Shown one piece after another: positions 9,588 to 18,899 of a stretch of 45,587 nucleotides of DNA (within the stretch, counting starts at the first letter, position 1; each line of letters begins with the position of its first letter). Both the position numbers and the translations under genes were made by a program. Under the pieces are notes generated by a model, which saw only the letters and a list, made by a program, of their open reading frames with translations, was not told the origin of the DNA and made no database searches. Source of the stretch: Algicola sp. (GTDB lineage: Bacteria > Bacteroidota > Bacteroidia > Flavobacteriales > Flavobacteriaceae); assembly GCA_018222915.1 (NCBI GenBank), contig JAAEZI010000022.1, forward strand, positions 1-45,587, given 5' to 3'.

Positions 9588-10610
9588 ATGGAACACTTTA
9601 AACCTTTTACAAATTCAGAATTAAAAAGCATTCTGAACAAAAGAGCCAAAGAAACCAAGTTTGGAGAACACATCTTATTGCTTCCGGACTTCAATGATAT
9701 ATACGAGCAACTGTTAAAATTAGATGTTACGTATGTAATTTTCGGTATCAAAGAAGATATCGGAATCTTTGCAAACCTAGGAAATACAGGGGCTTACAGA
9801 ACTTGGGATACAGCCCTTAAATTTTTGTTAAACACACAGAGTAATGCTCACACGCAACCTCAAAAGGTCGCTATTTTAGGACATTTAGATTTCGAAAATT
9901 ACCGCGAAAAGCTATCAAATCTAAATCCAAAAAAGAAGAAAGACCTTATGAAAGCACGAAAAAAAGTGTCTAAAATAGATGCTGTCGTCACCTTCTTAGT
10001 CTCTCAGATTGTCAAAGCTGGTAAAATTCCTATTGTAATTGGTGGCGGACACAACAATGCCTACGGAGCTATTAAAGGAGCTTCTTTAGCACTAAAAAAA
10101 CCCTTAAATGTGGTCAATTTTGATGCGCATCATGATTTTAGAGCAGAAGAAGGAAGACACAGTGGAAATGGCTTTAGCTATGCATTCTCTGAAGGTTTTT
10201 TAAAAAACTATTTTATTTTCGGGCTTCACGAAAACTATACATCAAATCAAATCTTCAAATCTCTCGATAAGATCAAAGAAGTTGATTATAATACATTTGA
10301 AGCCATCATGGTGAGAAAATCCCTAAAGTTCAAAACTGAAATGCAGCGCGCTGCAGATCATGTTAGTCATTCGTCTTTTGGCTTAGAGATTGATTGTGAT
10401 GCCATTCAGAATATCCCAAGTAGTGCGATGACTCCTAGTGGGTTTTCAGTGACTAAAACACGTCAATTTGTAAATCACTTTGCTGCTTATGACCAAGTTA
10501 CGTATTTACATATTTGTGAAGCGGCTCCAACTATGGAAACAGATGCCCAAGTAGGTAAATTAATTAGTTATCTCATCACCGATTTTATAAGAGCACGTGA
10601 GTCCCATTAA
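9588..10610 (+). CDS. hutG: Formimidoylglutamase (ureohydrolase/arginase family)
   Basis: The 340-residue ureohydrolase has the manganese-binding motifs of the arginase fold: GGGHNNAYG (first His ligand), NFDAHHDFR (Asp/His/Asp ligands) and LEIDCDAI (paired Asp ligands). It probably hydrolyses N-formimino-L-glutamate to glutamate and formamide, the last hut step; hutI nearby favours this over agmatinase or arginase. The start is ATG 9588; a TTG two codons earlier is less likely. A weak TACTTTTA (9553-9560) with TTG at 9529-9531 could be its promoter. Its 3' end overlaps the acetyltransferase gene by 14 bp, so the two are translationally linked. Confidence 0.88.
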   Translation: MEHFKPFTNSELKSILNKRAKETKFGEHILLLPDFNDIYEQLLKLDVTYVIFGIKEDIGIFANLGNTGAYRTWDTALKFLLNTQSNAHTQPQKVAILGHLDFENYREKLSNLNPKKKKDLMKARKKVSKIDAVVTFLVSQIVKAGKIPIVIGGGHNNAYGAIKGASLALKKPLNVVNFDAHHDFRAEEGRHSGNGFSYAFSEGFLKNYFIFGLHENYTSNQIFKSLDKIKEVDYNTFEAIMVRKSLKFKTEMQRAADHVSHSSFGLEIDCDAIQNIPSSAMTPSGFSVTKTRQFVNHFAAYDQVTYLHICEAAPTMETDAQVGKLISYLITDFIRARESH

Positions 10611-11067
10611 CATCATTCCTTTTGACAATCAGTACGCTAATGATTTTTACAAATTGAATATCGAGTGGTTATCTACTTATTTCTATGTTGAACCTTTTGA
10701 CGAAGAGGTTTTGAGTCGACCCAATACTTATATCATTGATAAAGGAGGTCATATATTTTTTGCGCAACGAGAATCAACGATCTTAGGAACTGTGGCCCTC
10801 ATGCCAACAGCAAATCCGCTGGTATTTGAATTAACTAAAATGGCCGTCTTGCCTGATATGCGTGGTCAAAAAATAGGTCAAAAACTCTTAAAATTTTGTA
10901 TTGCATTTGCGAAACATCAGCAGTGGGAAGCGCTCATGCTTTACTCTGCTACTAAATTAGAAAACGCTATCTATATCTATCGCAAATACGGCTTTAAAGA
11001 ATTACCATTAGAAGCGAATAGCCCATACAGAAGAAGTGATATTAAGATGGAATTACGGTTGAAGTGA
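10597..11067 (+). CDS. GNAT-family N-acetyltransferase
   Basis: The 156-residue protein has the GNAT core: GTVALMP strand, ELTKMAVLPDMRGQKIGQKLL (acetyl-CoA pyrophosphate loop, R/Q-x-x-G-x-G/A type), LYSATKLENAIYIYRKYGFKELPL near the C-terminus. The only usable start is GTG at 10597, overlapping the hutG end by 14 bp, which implies co-translation. The acyl acceptor is unknown; linkage to hutG hints at a small amine or amino acid but does not prove it. The gene converges on and overlaps the next minus-strand gene by 15 bp. Confidence 0.87.
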   Translation: MSPINIIPFDNQYANDFYKLNIEWLSTYFYVEPFDEEVLSRPNTYIIDKGGHIFFAQRESTILGTVALMPTANPLVFELTKMAVLPDMRGQKIGQKLLKFCIAFAKHQQWEALMLYSATKLENAIYIYRKYGFKELPLEANSPYRRSDIKMELRLK

Positions 11068-11553
11068 GCTATTTAAATGTTGGTCTAATTCCAAACAATA
11101 GTCGTTGTTATTATCGCATAGCGTAATCAAAACTTCTATCATTAATTGTTGCAATTGTTCGTTATCTGGTTGAATTTGATACGCCAAATTAAATTCTGAA
11201 TAAGCACCAGTCATATTTTGGTCGCTTAAACGCTTTAATCCCGATCTCATCAAAAACTGAAAAGCCTCCTGATTGGTAGTTTTGATGCGTGTCTCTTTTT
11301 GATTTTGAATATCTAAAGAGTAAGCCACCACCTCAGACGCTTTAAAATAAATACTTATCAAAAATAGCCCTATCAGTAAACAACTTAGGAGTTCGAAAAT
11401 CTGACTTTTATTTTCTGAAGGTTGTAATTTGAATTGACGTTGGTAAGTCGGTAATGTATTACATGAGGGCTTGCTTCTTCCTTTCGAAAAAGCTTTTCTT
11501 GGACGTTGTCTATAAATCCAAGTTGCCATACCAAAACCCATGTAACCTGCCAT
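11053..11553 (-). CDS. Single-pass membrane protein with TPR-like C-terminus
   Basis: The 166-residue protein has a basic N-terminal region of about 50 residues (RQRPRKAFSKGRSKP), one TM helix at about residues 53-72 (IFELLSCLLIGLFLISIYF), and a helical C-terminus with a TPR-like pair (AFQFLMRSGLKRLSDQNMTGAYSEFNLAYQIQPDNEQL). Positive residues before the helix suggest a cytoplasmic N-terminus. It follows the AAA+ cluster on the same strand after a 125-bp gap, so membership in that transcript is possible but unproven. Function is unknown. Confidence 0.7.
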   Translation of the reverse strand: MAGYMGFGMATWIYRQRPRKAFSKGRSKPSCNTLPTYQRQFKLQPSENKSQIFELLSCLLIGLFLISIYFKASEVVAYSLDIQNQKETRIKTTNQEAFQFLMRSGLKRLSDQNMTGAYSEFNLAYQIQPDNEQLQQLMIEVLITLCDNNNDYCLELDQHLNSSLQP

Positions 11554-11678
11554 AATGCACTTTACTTATAAGTCTCAATATCTTAGAAAATGTTACATAG
11601 TCACAGCGCTATGCTTCTAAAATCTTAGATCTTTGATACCAAGTCGCACAGGTTGAATGCGATTTTTTTAACGATCAA

Positions 11679-13376
11679 TTAATAGGAACTTCCGGTACTC
11701 TTCAGGGAATCTAATCGGCGCTGTAGCGCTTCTATTTCCTTGGCATTTTCATTAACCTTCGGAATCGCTGTTACGGAATCTATAACGCGCTGCAAATCGT
11801 CATCAGTGATTTCTTCTTGATAGAAATACCCAATGCCTTCACTAGCTCTCCATGCTTCACCTAATTGGTCGTAGACTTCCTTATCCCATGTGCTCGGATG
11901 TTTCACGTCAATCCATATAACATCCCGATATTCACTATCAATAAGCGCCAAATCTGGCGTTGCTGATCCATCAAATTGCCCAGCCGCATTTTCTTTAATG
12001 GCTGAAATTGTTCCTAAGAAAAACAAGCGCTTGCGACCCGCAATATTTTTGATATAAGGTCGAAATTCTACAGGTTTATTGACCGACCAATCAAACTCTT
12101 TACGTGATTCGATCACCTTGAGAGGCATAGCTGAAACACCAGCATAGCCTTGCTTTTTAGCTGCGTGATCATAATAATACAGCTTATTAGTGCCATCAGC
12201 TGGTACAAACACACTATAGCTTAAGCTCGTTCGTTCGTCACCCACAGGTTCTAATCCAAACCAATGATATAAGCCACTGTATGCATCGCTTTCAGAGTCT
12301 GCAAAATCAAAATCGGTAACAAAGGGTTGTTGATTTTGATCGTCAGGTAAGTCAGGAATTTTTACGGCAGTTTCCATATTCCATGGTAAAGGATCACTAA
12401 AACCACCTAGGAATTTTAACGATTCTGCTTGCAAGCGTGATACTTTTTCTGCCAAGGTATTCTGTTTCGTGAGATACGGATAATTTGTCATTTCTTCAGG
12501 AGCAATATAGGTACCCTTTCCTATTGCAATTCGCTCTATATAATCATTAAAATCATGTTCGCCATTATCAATGACCATGACACCTCCAAACGTTGGGTAC
12601 GGAAAGAAAAACCCTTTCCATTTAATCAAACTCACCACTTGCACCCACTCTCCAGAATCATTTTTCATATAAAACGTATCACTGGGCTCATAATTAATGA
12701 GCATCCAAGGATTAAAACGCTGCACAACGGCATTATACGTGTTTCTACTAAATTTTAAGGATTCTCCTATGGAAAATGTCACTGGAATTCTATTTTCAGC
12801 AGAAAACCGAGGAAATGGTGTCGTACTCGATACGGCAAAGACTTCTTCTGTATTATCGCTAATTTGTTGAAAGGTATAATTTTCAGAAGGTTGTATCGCC
12901 ATGGTCCATTTATTTTCATCGTCTACTCTTACCAAATGCGGCAACGATACGTCTTTCGTCTCTCCTACACTTTCATTAGCCATAGAAAATATGTTGCGAA
13001 GCGGTTGAATGCGCTCATTCTGTGTGAGTGGTAGTTCATTTATTTCGACCTTATTTAAATCTTTAAAGACATTATACGTTTTCATATAATCGTACATCCC
13101 TTGATTCCAGCCTAATACATAAAGTAATGCGAAAAACACAAATAACAAGCCTAGAATGCCAAGTCGTCTTCCTGTACTTGCTGAACTTCTAAACTTCTTG
13201 AGTCCGAAAAACAATACCAGACAGCTCAATAAAATGATAAAGATATATTTACGAACAAATAACAAGGCTGGTTGATAATCATCACGTAAAACAAACAGCG
13301 CAATAAGCAAGATAAGCCCAGCGACGATGGTGATGGTTTTTTGTTTTTTTCCTTTATTCCAATACGATTTTATCAT
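11679..13376 (-). CDS. AAA+ cluster: large membrane protein with three N-terminal TM helices
   Basis: The 565-residue protein has three hydrophobic helices near residues 14-30, 40-58 and 70-92, then about 470 residues without TM segments. The large domain is rich in Trp, Tyr and Pro (KWKGFFFPYPTFGGVMVIDNG, YSGLYHWFGLEP, KLYYYDHAAKKQGYAGV), which looks like a folded, mostly beta domain, and it ends in a short coiled coil (NENAKEIEALQRRLDSL). The odd number of helices and a Lys-rich N-terminus suggest the large domain is extracytoplasmic. I do not recognise the family. It is the last gene of the eight-gene AAA+ cluster, 48 bp after the preceding gene. Confidence 0.8.
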   Translation of the reverse strand: MIKSYWNKGKKQKTITIVAGLILLIALFVLRDDYQPALLFVRKYIFIILLSCLVLFFGLKKFRSSASTGRRLGILGLLFVFFALLYVLGWNQGMYDYMKTYNVFKDLNKVEINELPLTQNERIQPLRNIFSMANESVGETKDVSLPHLVRVDDENKWTMAIQPSENYTFQQISDNTEEVFAVSSTTPFPRFSAENRIPVTFSIGESLKFSRNTYNAVVQRFNPWMLINYEPSDTFYMKNDSGEWVQVVSLIKWKGFFFPYPTFGGVMVIDNGEHDFNDYIERIAIGKGTYIAPEEMTNYPYLTKQNTLAEKVSRLQAESLKFLGGFSDPLPWNMETAVKIPDLPDDQNQQPFVTDFDFADSESDAYSGLYHWFGLEPVGDERTSLSYSVFVPADGTNKLYYYDHAAKKQGYAGVSAMPLKVIESRKEFDWSVNKPVEFRPYIKNIAGRKRLFFLGTISAIKENAAGQFDGSATPDLALIDSEYRDVIWIDVKHPSTWDKEVYDQLGEAWRASEGIGYFYQEEITDDDLQRVIDSVTAIPKVNENAKEIEALQRRLDSLKSTGSSY

Positions 13377-13424
13377 GCCTAAATATTAATAATTAATTTG
13401 ACGAATGTGCTAAAGTTCGGAAAG

Positions 13425-13967
13425 CTACATTAAGCCTTTGTCCTTAAGTCGCTCACGAGCCGACTTTTCATTGGGCTTGGTTTCAGGGGTGTTTTTGATT
13501 TCATCTTTGGCTTCTTCGACTGCTTTGTTATCCTTATTTTTCAAATCGTCAATAAAGTCTTTTCCTTTTTCTACGACATGCTCAAATTTATCCTCTAAGG
13601 AATCCCCTTGTTCTTCAATCACCTTTGTCGATTTAATCACAAAATTCGCAATATAAGTTCCTAATAAACTCCCTGCTGCAAATGAAGCAAATGCAGAAAT
13701 TCCGTAATAACTTGAAAACACATTAATTGGTGTCAAAAATTCCAGAATCAAGGCTGCTACCAAAACCAAAACTACAATGAATAGCAGTCTAGGAATGAAA
13801 CTTCGTTTATATACAAAACCTTTCGGATTATCCGGACTCATTTGTAACTCCTTACTATTCATCATCTTGTTGACAAATCGATAAGCGCCATTGCCATTCG
13901 ATTCTCTCCAGTAGAGGAAAATTCCGAAAAGTACTGCTGCAATAAAAATAATCAAATCTGTTCCCAT
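13425..13967 (-). CDS. AAA+ cluster: three-helix membrane protein with charged tail
   Basis: The 180-residue protein has TM helices near residues 4-19, 58-80 and 87-112. The C-terminal 65 residues are a highly charged Lys/Glu/Asp helix (EDKFEHVVEKGKDFIDDL, AVEEAKDEIKNTPETKPN) that probably lies in the cytoplasm and could contact the AAA+ ATPase or the coiled-coil partner. No enzymatic motif is visible and the family is not recognised. It sits 47 bp after the 411-residue soluble protein gene and 48 bp before the last cluster gene, consistent with one transcript. Confidence 0.78.
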   Translation of the reverse strand: MGTDLIIFIAAVLFGIFLYWRESNGNGAYRFVNKMMNSKELQMSPDNPKGFVYKRSFIPRLLFIVVLVLVAALILEFLTPINVFSSYYGISAFASFAAGSLLGTYIANFVIKSTKVIEEQGDSLEDKFEHVVEKGKDFIDDLKNKDNKAVEEAKDEIKNTPETKPNEKSARERLKDKGLM

Positions 13968-14014
13968 AATGTGTCGTTTAAATTAGAACCCTTTATAAAG
14001 TTAGTCTAAATTTC

Positions 14015-15250
14015 CTAAATATTGTTACGAATGGTTTCTATGACCCAATCCTTCAGTGAATCGTCCCAAGTTTGATATTGCTTATAAAATTCAACTTTAT
14101 CGTACCAATATAAGAATAGGACATCTTTAGGAGCGATATTTACCAATAGTTTCCAAATTAAATCTTGATGCTTCGGATGCAAACTAGAGTGTGGTTCATG
14201 CATTGCTTGAAATAAATCTTCATCGACAATATCAGATATTTTATACTGGTTACTCGTTTCCAATTTTTCAAGATAGCGTTCTACACTCATGACTTTCTTT
14301 CGCGTCTCAATATCTACTTTGTTCAAATAGCTCTTAAATAGCAAAGGATCATTTAAAATATCTCGAATTGGGTGCTGCGTACTAGACAGGTGTTTCGCAA
14401 ATTCAAATTTCTTGATTCGTTCGTAGCGACTTGTTTTAACCATAGCTTCAAGATCGTAAGAAATAATAATGTGGTCTCGCAACTTTGCTACGAGTTCTGG
14501 TTGTGAAATATGAAAAATAAATACATCGTGAAGGGTGTCTTTAATCGCTTCTTTATACCACTTCATATCTTCAAATACGACAATTGGTGAAATAAAATCT
14601 CGAAGTACATAGACACCACCAAATGATTTCGTATAGAACGAATCGGTGACAAAATTCACCGATTGCAAATTGAGATCACGCTCACGCAAATCACCATATT
14701 TATTGGCCGACTCCAACAGTTGTTTATGGATATCTTCATCAATAAAATTGTTCCCGTGCCTAAATTTTTCAATCAATAGCAATTGGTCTTCTCTCACATG
14801 ATCCAATTTATCAATTAAATGAAATTTGATAGTGACGATATGATATTTCAGAACATCCAAAGGTTCATAAAACGCATCAATGCTTTGATCAAAATCAATA
14901 CATATCGCTGAATCTCTTGTAATATCATTGATCTTATCGCCATGCGTTTTAAACACCTGTTGCATCATATCTCTATCAAATGTGTGATAAGGCGAATAGA
15001 CTGGCTTTTTGTTCTGTAGAGGTGAAATGATGATGCCGTGCGGATTAGATTCACCATTACACAAATAGTTGTCATCTCCTTTTTCCTCAGCCACTTCTGG
15101 ACTCCAACCAATGCCATCTATCGAAAAGCTAGAGAGTTTTGTTTCTGTGAATCCTAACTTTTTTAGGCACTTATTATAGCGTTCAACAAGCTTTCCTGAA
15201 ACAGGAATGAGTTCACTTCGATATAAATTTGCTGCTTTAAGCTTATTCAT
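14015..15250 (-). CDS. AAA+ cluster: soluble protein of unknown function (possibly DUF6638-like)
   Basis: The 411-residue protein lacks signal peptide and TM segments. The frame opens at a TTG (15265) that would overlap the ATPase gene, but ATG 15250 leaves a 4-bp gap after the ATPase stop and is preferred. The N-terminal third carries conserved-looking polar turns (YLCNGESNPHGIIISPLQNKKPVYSPYHTF). The middle is acidic and helical (INDITRDSAICIDFDQSID), and the C-terminus is an all-helical region ending WIVETIRNNI-like. From memory it resembles flavobacterial proteins labelled DUF6638; I am not certain. Tight spacing to the ATPase suggests a direct partner or adaptor. No catalytic motif is seen. 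Confidence 0.8.
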   Translation of the reverse strand: MNKLKAANLYRSELIPVSGKLVERYNKCLKKLGFTETKLSSFSIDGIGWSPEVAEEKGDDNYLCNGESNPHGIIISPLQNKKPVYSPYHTFDRDMMQQVFKTHGDKINDITRDSAICIDFDQSIDAFYEPLDVLKYHIVTIKFHLIDKLDHVREDQLLLIEKFRHGNNFIDEDIHKQLLESANKYGDLRERDLNLQSVNFVTDSFYTKSFGGVYVLRDFISPIVVFEDMKWYKEAIKDTLHDVFIFHISQPELVAKLRDHIIISYDLEAMVKTSRYERIKKFEFAKHLSSTQHPIRDILNDPLLFKSYLNKVDIETRKKVMSVERYLEKLETSNQYKISDIVDEDLFQAMHEPHSSLHPKHQDLIWKLLVNIAPKDVLFLYWYDKVEFYKQYQTWDDSLKDWVIETIRNNI

Positions 15251-15254
15251 AGTA

Positions 15255-17210
15255 TTAGTTTCCAAACTGTTCTCTAGCCTCTAAGTCAATTTTTAATTGA
15301 TTCACCCTTGCATCTACTTTACGTTTAAAATCGGTGTCTGCAATGGTGGCCACATTATCTAAATAACGCACGACTTCTTGTCGGCGAATTTCAGAAAAAT
15401 CTAAGCCTTTCATATTGGAACGCATTAATTCCTGAAGCATATGAAACTTGGTTTCATAATCCTTCTTAAAATAGATCTCAGGATTTTCAAACCAATCTTC
15501 TTCCAAATCAAAATCGGTGAGACGCAAGGACACTGCACTTTGTATATTACGCACATCTCTCGAGGAAAAGAACGGAAAAATCTTCTGTATTTCTTTGTAA
15601 AGGTTGGCATAAAACAAATGCTGATTCGATTTAAATTGCTGTTCTACTTTGTTATAGGCTTCTAAAACTCGCTCTTCAGTTGGCTTATCTGAGACTTTTA
15701 GAATTTCACCCATATTTTTTGCCAAGCCTTGATCTTGTAAATAACTGTAATTTTCAGGACCTTGCATATTCACAAAATTTGGCATGGTATCGTCCAGCTT
15801 TCGCCACCAAAGATGATCTTGGTCTAGGAAGTCATGTTCGGTACGAGCACCATCAATTTTGAATCGCCCTTGCACTCTCGAAATAACCGCTTTATCCAAC
15901 ATTTCTGGAAGATTTGTAAATAAACCAATAGAGCTATTACCATAGTTCACGGCATAGGCACCTTCTGTATATCGCAGAAAGACACCAATAACTTCTTTTA
16001 CACCTGCAGAAACGCCTTGTGCTGTTCGCTCCTGTAGGTTGTTTTCAGCATCATCAATGGGTGCAAAAATTAGTTTGGATGGATCTTGTAAAGGCTTCAT
16101 CCAATCTACCATTTTTTCGGCAGAACCACCTTGAAATGTCGATATCAATGTATCAGGCATTGGATGGAATAAAAAAGGAATATCTAGTTGGTCACAATGC
16201 TCCTTTAAACGTGTCGCGATTGCAGCGATCAACATACTCTTTCCAGTTCCAGGAATGCCGTAGCCCATAAATACAGGCATAAAACCACCAAGCTCCTGAA
16301 ACGGATTCTTCTTTGCTGTAAAATCATAACTTAATAGCCGTTCTGTTAAACGTCGGGCAAAATGCTTAGCATCTCTGTTACCTACAATTTGTTCAAACTG
16401 AATCTTATTAAATTCAACACTTTTTGCGGCACCTTGAAAGACATTATCCCAACCCGATACAGCAAATTCTGATTGCTCTAATTTATAAGTACGATCGACA
16501 ATCGTTTCGGTATATTCCAAACTGCTTTTACGCATTTGAATCTCTGCAATCAAGGCTTCAAAATATACCACAGTAAAATCTACGACGTCCTTATCGGATT
16601 TGATAATTTCTGGATGTCCCAAATATTTATCATAATAGAACAATGCACAGGATATGCCTTTTAAAGGCGTCATAAGCGACACTTCTGGAATGCCTGCAAA
16701 TTTATTTTTCATGACACTCAAGTCATCCGAAGCCATGGTTTTTAAATCATGAAGTATTTTATAGGCAGTGGCGAATAACATAAAGGCCGTAGCTGTTTGC
16801 ATTTTACTCTCGTATTCACGTTTACCAGAACTGTCTAAGGCTGTTCTATTTTCTGATAAACTTGATAGACCAGACGCATCGTAATAGCTATCCTTAATCC
16901 AAATACCAAGCGTAATTCCTTCTTGTACTGCATAAAGCGTTTGATTGAGATGCAAAGGAATCGCAATAGACTCGGGCAATAGACGTTTTTTAAGTTCTAA
17001 AATCGTTTTGGACACCGATGTCACTTCTGAGTTACCGTTTCCTTTAGCACGAGACAAGTAGAGTAAAATCGACTCATCCTTAGCGTCTTTATCTTTATTT
17101 TTAGCACGTTGCCCTTGTTCCCATTGAATACTTTTGATGTAAGAAGTAGCTTCATCACGAAGCATATCCAATTCGTTTTGTTTGATGGGAAATGTTGAGT
17201 TGTGTTCCAT
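15255..17210 (-). CDS. AAA+ cluster: divergent AAA-family ATPase
   Basis: The 651-residue protein has one AAA module in its second half. Walker A is GIPGTGKS (318-325), a pore-loop/second-helix region TLISTFQGGSAEKM follows (354-367), the Walker B region is IFAPIDDAE (381-389), sensor 1 is the Asn in LFTNLPEMLD (about 433), probable arginine fingers are in SRVQGRF (444-450), and the lid has a sensor-2-like SSRDVRNIQSA (549-559). The first 300 residues are helical and unlike any N-domain I know, and Walker B has Asp-Asp-Ala-Glu instead of the usual Asp-Glu. The layout resembles classical AAA remodellers (Vps4/spastin/p97-like order) rather than MoxR or ClpX. It is the probable motor of the cluster; substrate unknown. 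Confidence 0.9.
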   Translation of the reverse strand: MEHNSTFPIKQNELDMLRDEATSYIKSIQWEQGQRAKNKDKDAKDESILLYLSRAKGNGNSEVTSVSKTILELKKRLLPESIAIPLHLNQTLYAVQEGITLGIWIKDSYYDASGLSSLSENRTALDSSGKREYESKMQTATAFMLFATAYKILHDLKTMASDDLSVMKNKFAGIPEVSLMTPLKGISCALFYYDKYLGHPEIIKSDKDVVDFTVVYFEALIAEIQMRKSSLEYTETIVDRTYKLEQSEFAVSGWDNVFQGAAKSVEFNKIQFEQIVGNRDAKHFARRLTERLLSYDFTAKKNPFQELGGFMPVFMGYGIPGTGKSMLIAAIATRLKEHCDQLDIPFLFHPMPDTLISTFQGGSAEKMVDWMKPLQDPSKLIFAPIDDAENNLQERTAQGVSAGVKEVIGVFLRYTEGAYAVNYGNSSIGLFTNLPEMLDKAVISRVQGRFKIDGARTEHDFLDQDHLWWRKLDDTMPNFVNMQGPENYSYLQDQGLAKNMGEILKVSDKPTEERVLEAYNKVEQQFKSNQHLFYANLYKEIQKIFPFFSSRDVRNIQSAVSLRLTDFDLEEDWFENPEIYFKKDYETKFHMLQELMRSNMKGLDFSEIRRQEVVRYLDNVATIADTDFKRKVDARVNQLKIDLEAREQFGN

Positions 17211-17254
17211 TCGTTAATTAATCATTGGTCGTTTCGGTTAAACCTACTGAAACT

Positions 17255-18301
17255 TTAGTTGTTTATTTTTAAATCTGCCAATTGAATAGGCGCTTTAGCT
17301 AACTTATTCATGACTTCTGGTGTTTTATTATACAATAGCTGTATGATGCGATGTGGCGCAAAAACATAGCGCTGCTTCATAATGGCATCCCACTTTTGAA
17401 AGACTTGCTTATTAAAAAAACTGCCTTCCTTAAATTCACTTTTAGAGCGTACTTCATCAATTTTAAATGAAATAGCATAGGATTCCAATGGAATGGTTTT
17501 TTGTGCTATCCCTTCCAAAATGGCGTGCGTCACTTTGTTCTCGTCTTTAGCAAATACATTATGAATAGGGCCTAAATCCACACGTTTTACCAATTTGGGC
17601 ATGACTTTAGGCAATCGCTTATCAATGGCATACGCCATAGTGTCTAACGCTAACTCCCTATCTGCAACCGTTTTGAGTGCATAATAAATGTCTTCTCTAT
17701 CTTTTTGAACATTACTGCCATCATAATTAAAATACATGTAGCAGACAAAAGGCCTATTATGAGACACTTCATAAAAACTCCAGCTTACCATATATTCACC
17801 TGGTGCCTCCTGAGGCGCTTCCATTATTTTACCTTGGACAAAGCGGTTGAATATATATTCCTTTTTTGCAGACGAGTAATAAACAATCGACGCTGCCTGA
17901 AATAATTTGCGTTTTGAAATGGGCTCTTTTCTTCTTAACAGGGTATCTAAAAACTCCTCTTTCAAGGTATCTATACTTGTTAATTTACCAAGATATTCCT
18001 CTCGCAGTTCCAAGTCATTGAACAAATACCGAAATTCTAAATAATTAGGAAACCCGGAATCTGTAAGATCTACCTTCATATGTTCTTCATCATCGTACAT
18101 ATATTTGATTCGCATCGCCTCTATGGAATACAGCAATAGGTCGCTGTATTGCTTAAACAAACGGATTTCAGGATCATTTAGTAATTGATTTTGCTGAACA
18201 GCGACAATCAATTCCTTCAGAGTAAAGTCTATCATTCTATGATAGAACACATACTGCTCCTTGGAATCCAATATGGCCGAATCTAAAGGGGTTACAATCA
18301 T
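17255..18301 (-). CDS. AAA+ cluster: soluble protein of unknown function
   Basis: The 348-residue protein has no signal peptide or TM helix. It is helical at the N-terminus (residues 1-150, with an acidic patch YDDEEHMKVDL), then an alpha/beta part (EYMVSWSFYEVSHNRPFVCYMYFNYDG), ending in a helical tail (FAPHRIIQLLYNKTPEVMNKL). Start ATG 18301 is 15 bp after the preceding cluster gene and its stop is 44 bp before the ATPase start. I see no catalytic motif and do not recognise the family. Position directly upstream of the ATPase suggests an adaptor or substrate-side factor. Confidence 0.78.
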   Translation of the reverse strand: MIVTPLDSAILDSKEQYVFYHRMIDFTLKELIVAVQQNQLLNDPEIRLFKQYSDLLLYSIEAMRIKYMYDDEEHMKVDLTDSGFPNYLEFRYLFNDLELREEYLGKLTSIDTLKEEFLDTLLRRKEPISKRKLFQAASIVYYSSAKKEYIFNRFVQGKIMEAPQEAPGEYMVSWSFYEVSHNRPFVCYMYFNYDGSNVQKDREDIYYALKTVADRELALDTMAYAIDKRLPKVMPKLVKRVDLGPIHNVFAKDENKVTHAILEGIAQKTIPLESYAISFKIDEVRSKSEFKEGSFFNKQVFQKWDAIMKQRYVFAPHRIIQLLYNKTPEVMNKLAKAPIQLADLKINN

Positions 18302-18316
18302 TTGATTTGTTAATTA

Positions 18317-18874
18317 TTAAAATCTTATTGGTGCTAGTGCCGTTTTCGTTGCGATGAAGTGAAATTCACGTTCCAAATCATATTTAAGTCGTTTAACACT
18401 GCGTCTCATAATGAAAAAAGGAATTCCAAACATGAAAGCGGCATGAAGCAAAATGAAAGGCGCTAAAAACAACGGTGCATCATCGGTCCCTACAGACACT
18501 AAAAATCCTAAAAGAAATAATACATAAAAAATAGAAATCATTATATAAAACAACTTCAATCCAGTGTTAAAGCCTGATATTTCCATCTCAATCATGAGTG
18601 TATCTGATGCTTGTCTGAAGCGTCCGGTTGCTATGGCCATATTCATTTTTGAGTCGAAGAAGCGTCGTCGTCGTTTCAATTTGAAACCTTGGTAATCTAC
18701 TTGCCCTTTATATTCATTTTTACTTGATGAAAAAACATCAAAGGCATCAGAAAAGTAACCAAGATCAGATGTATCCACATGACTTTGCAAACGATTTACA
18801 AAGTCTGTTTTAGTCGTGTCTAACTCCAAGGTACATTGATCTATCAGTTTGTATTTTCTAAGAACGTTCTGCAT
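18317..18874 (-). CDS. AAA+ cluster: two-helix membrane protein
   Basis: The start at ATG 18874 (MQNVLRKYKL) gives 185 residues and a 25-bp gap to the upstream small gene; a longer frame from 18928 would overlap it. About 100 soluble residues include a basic run (KLKRRRRFFDSK). A hydrophobic hairpin then spans roughly residues 104-150 (LFYIMISIFYVLFLLGFLVSV and LFLAPFILLHAAFMFGIPFFIM), with a basic C-terminus (MRRSVKRLKYDLEREFHF). The charge pattern suggests that both ends are cytoplasmic. The family is not recognised. Confidence 0.75.
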   Translation of the reverse strand: MQNVLRKYKLIDQCTLELDTTKTDFVNRLQSHVDTSDLGYFSDAFDVFSSSKNEYKGQVDYQGFKLKRRRRFFDSKMNMAIATGRFRQASDTLMIEMEISGFNTGLKLFYIMISIFYVLFLLGFLVSVGTDDAPLFLAPFILLHAAFMFGIPFFIMRRSVKRLKYDLEREFHFIATKTALAPIRF

Positions 18875-18899
18875 GTTTTTGATTCTGGGTTTTACCAAT

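Noticed and set aside
11576-11670. Inverted repeats, a direct ATCTTAGA pair and a T-run between the AAA+ cluster end and the next gene
   Set aside because: The stems are short and interrupted, and the T-run is on the strand with no gene to end, so neither a terminator nor an attachment site is supported.
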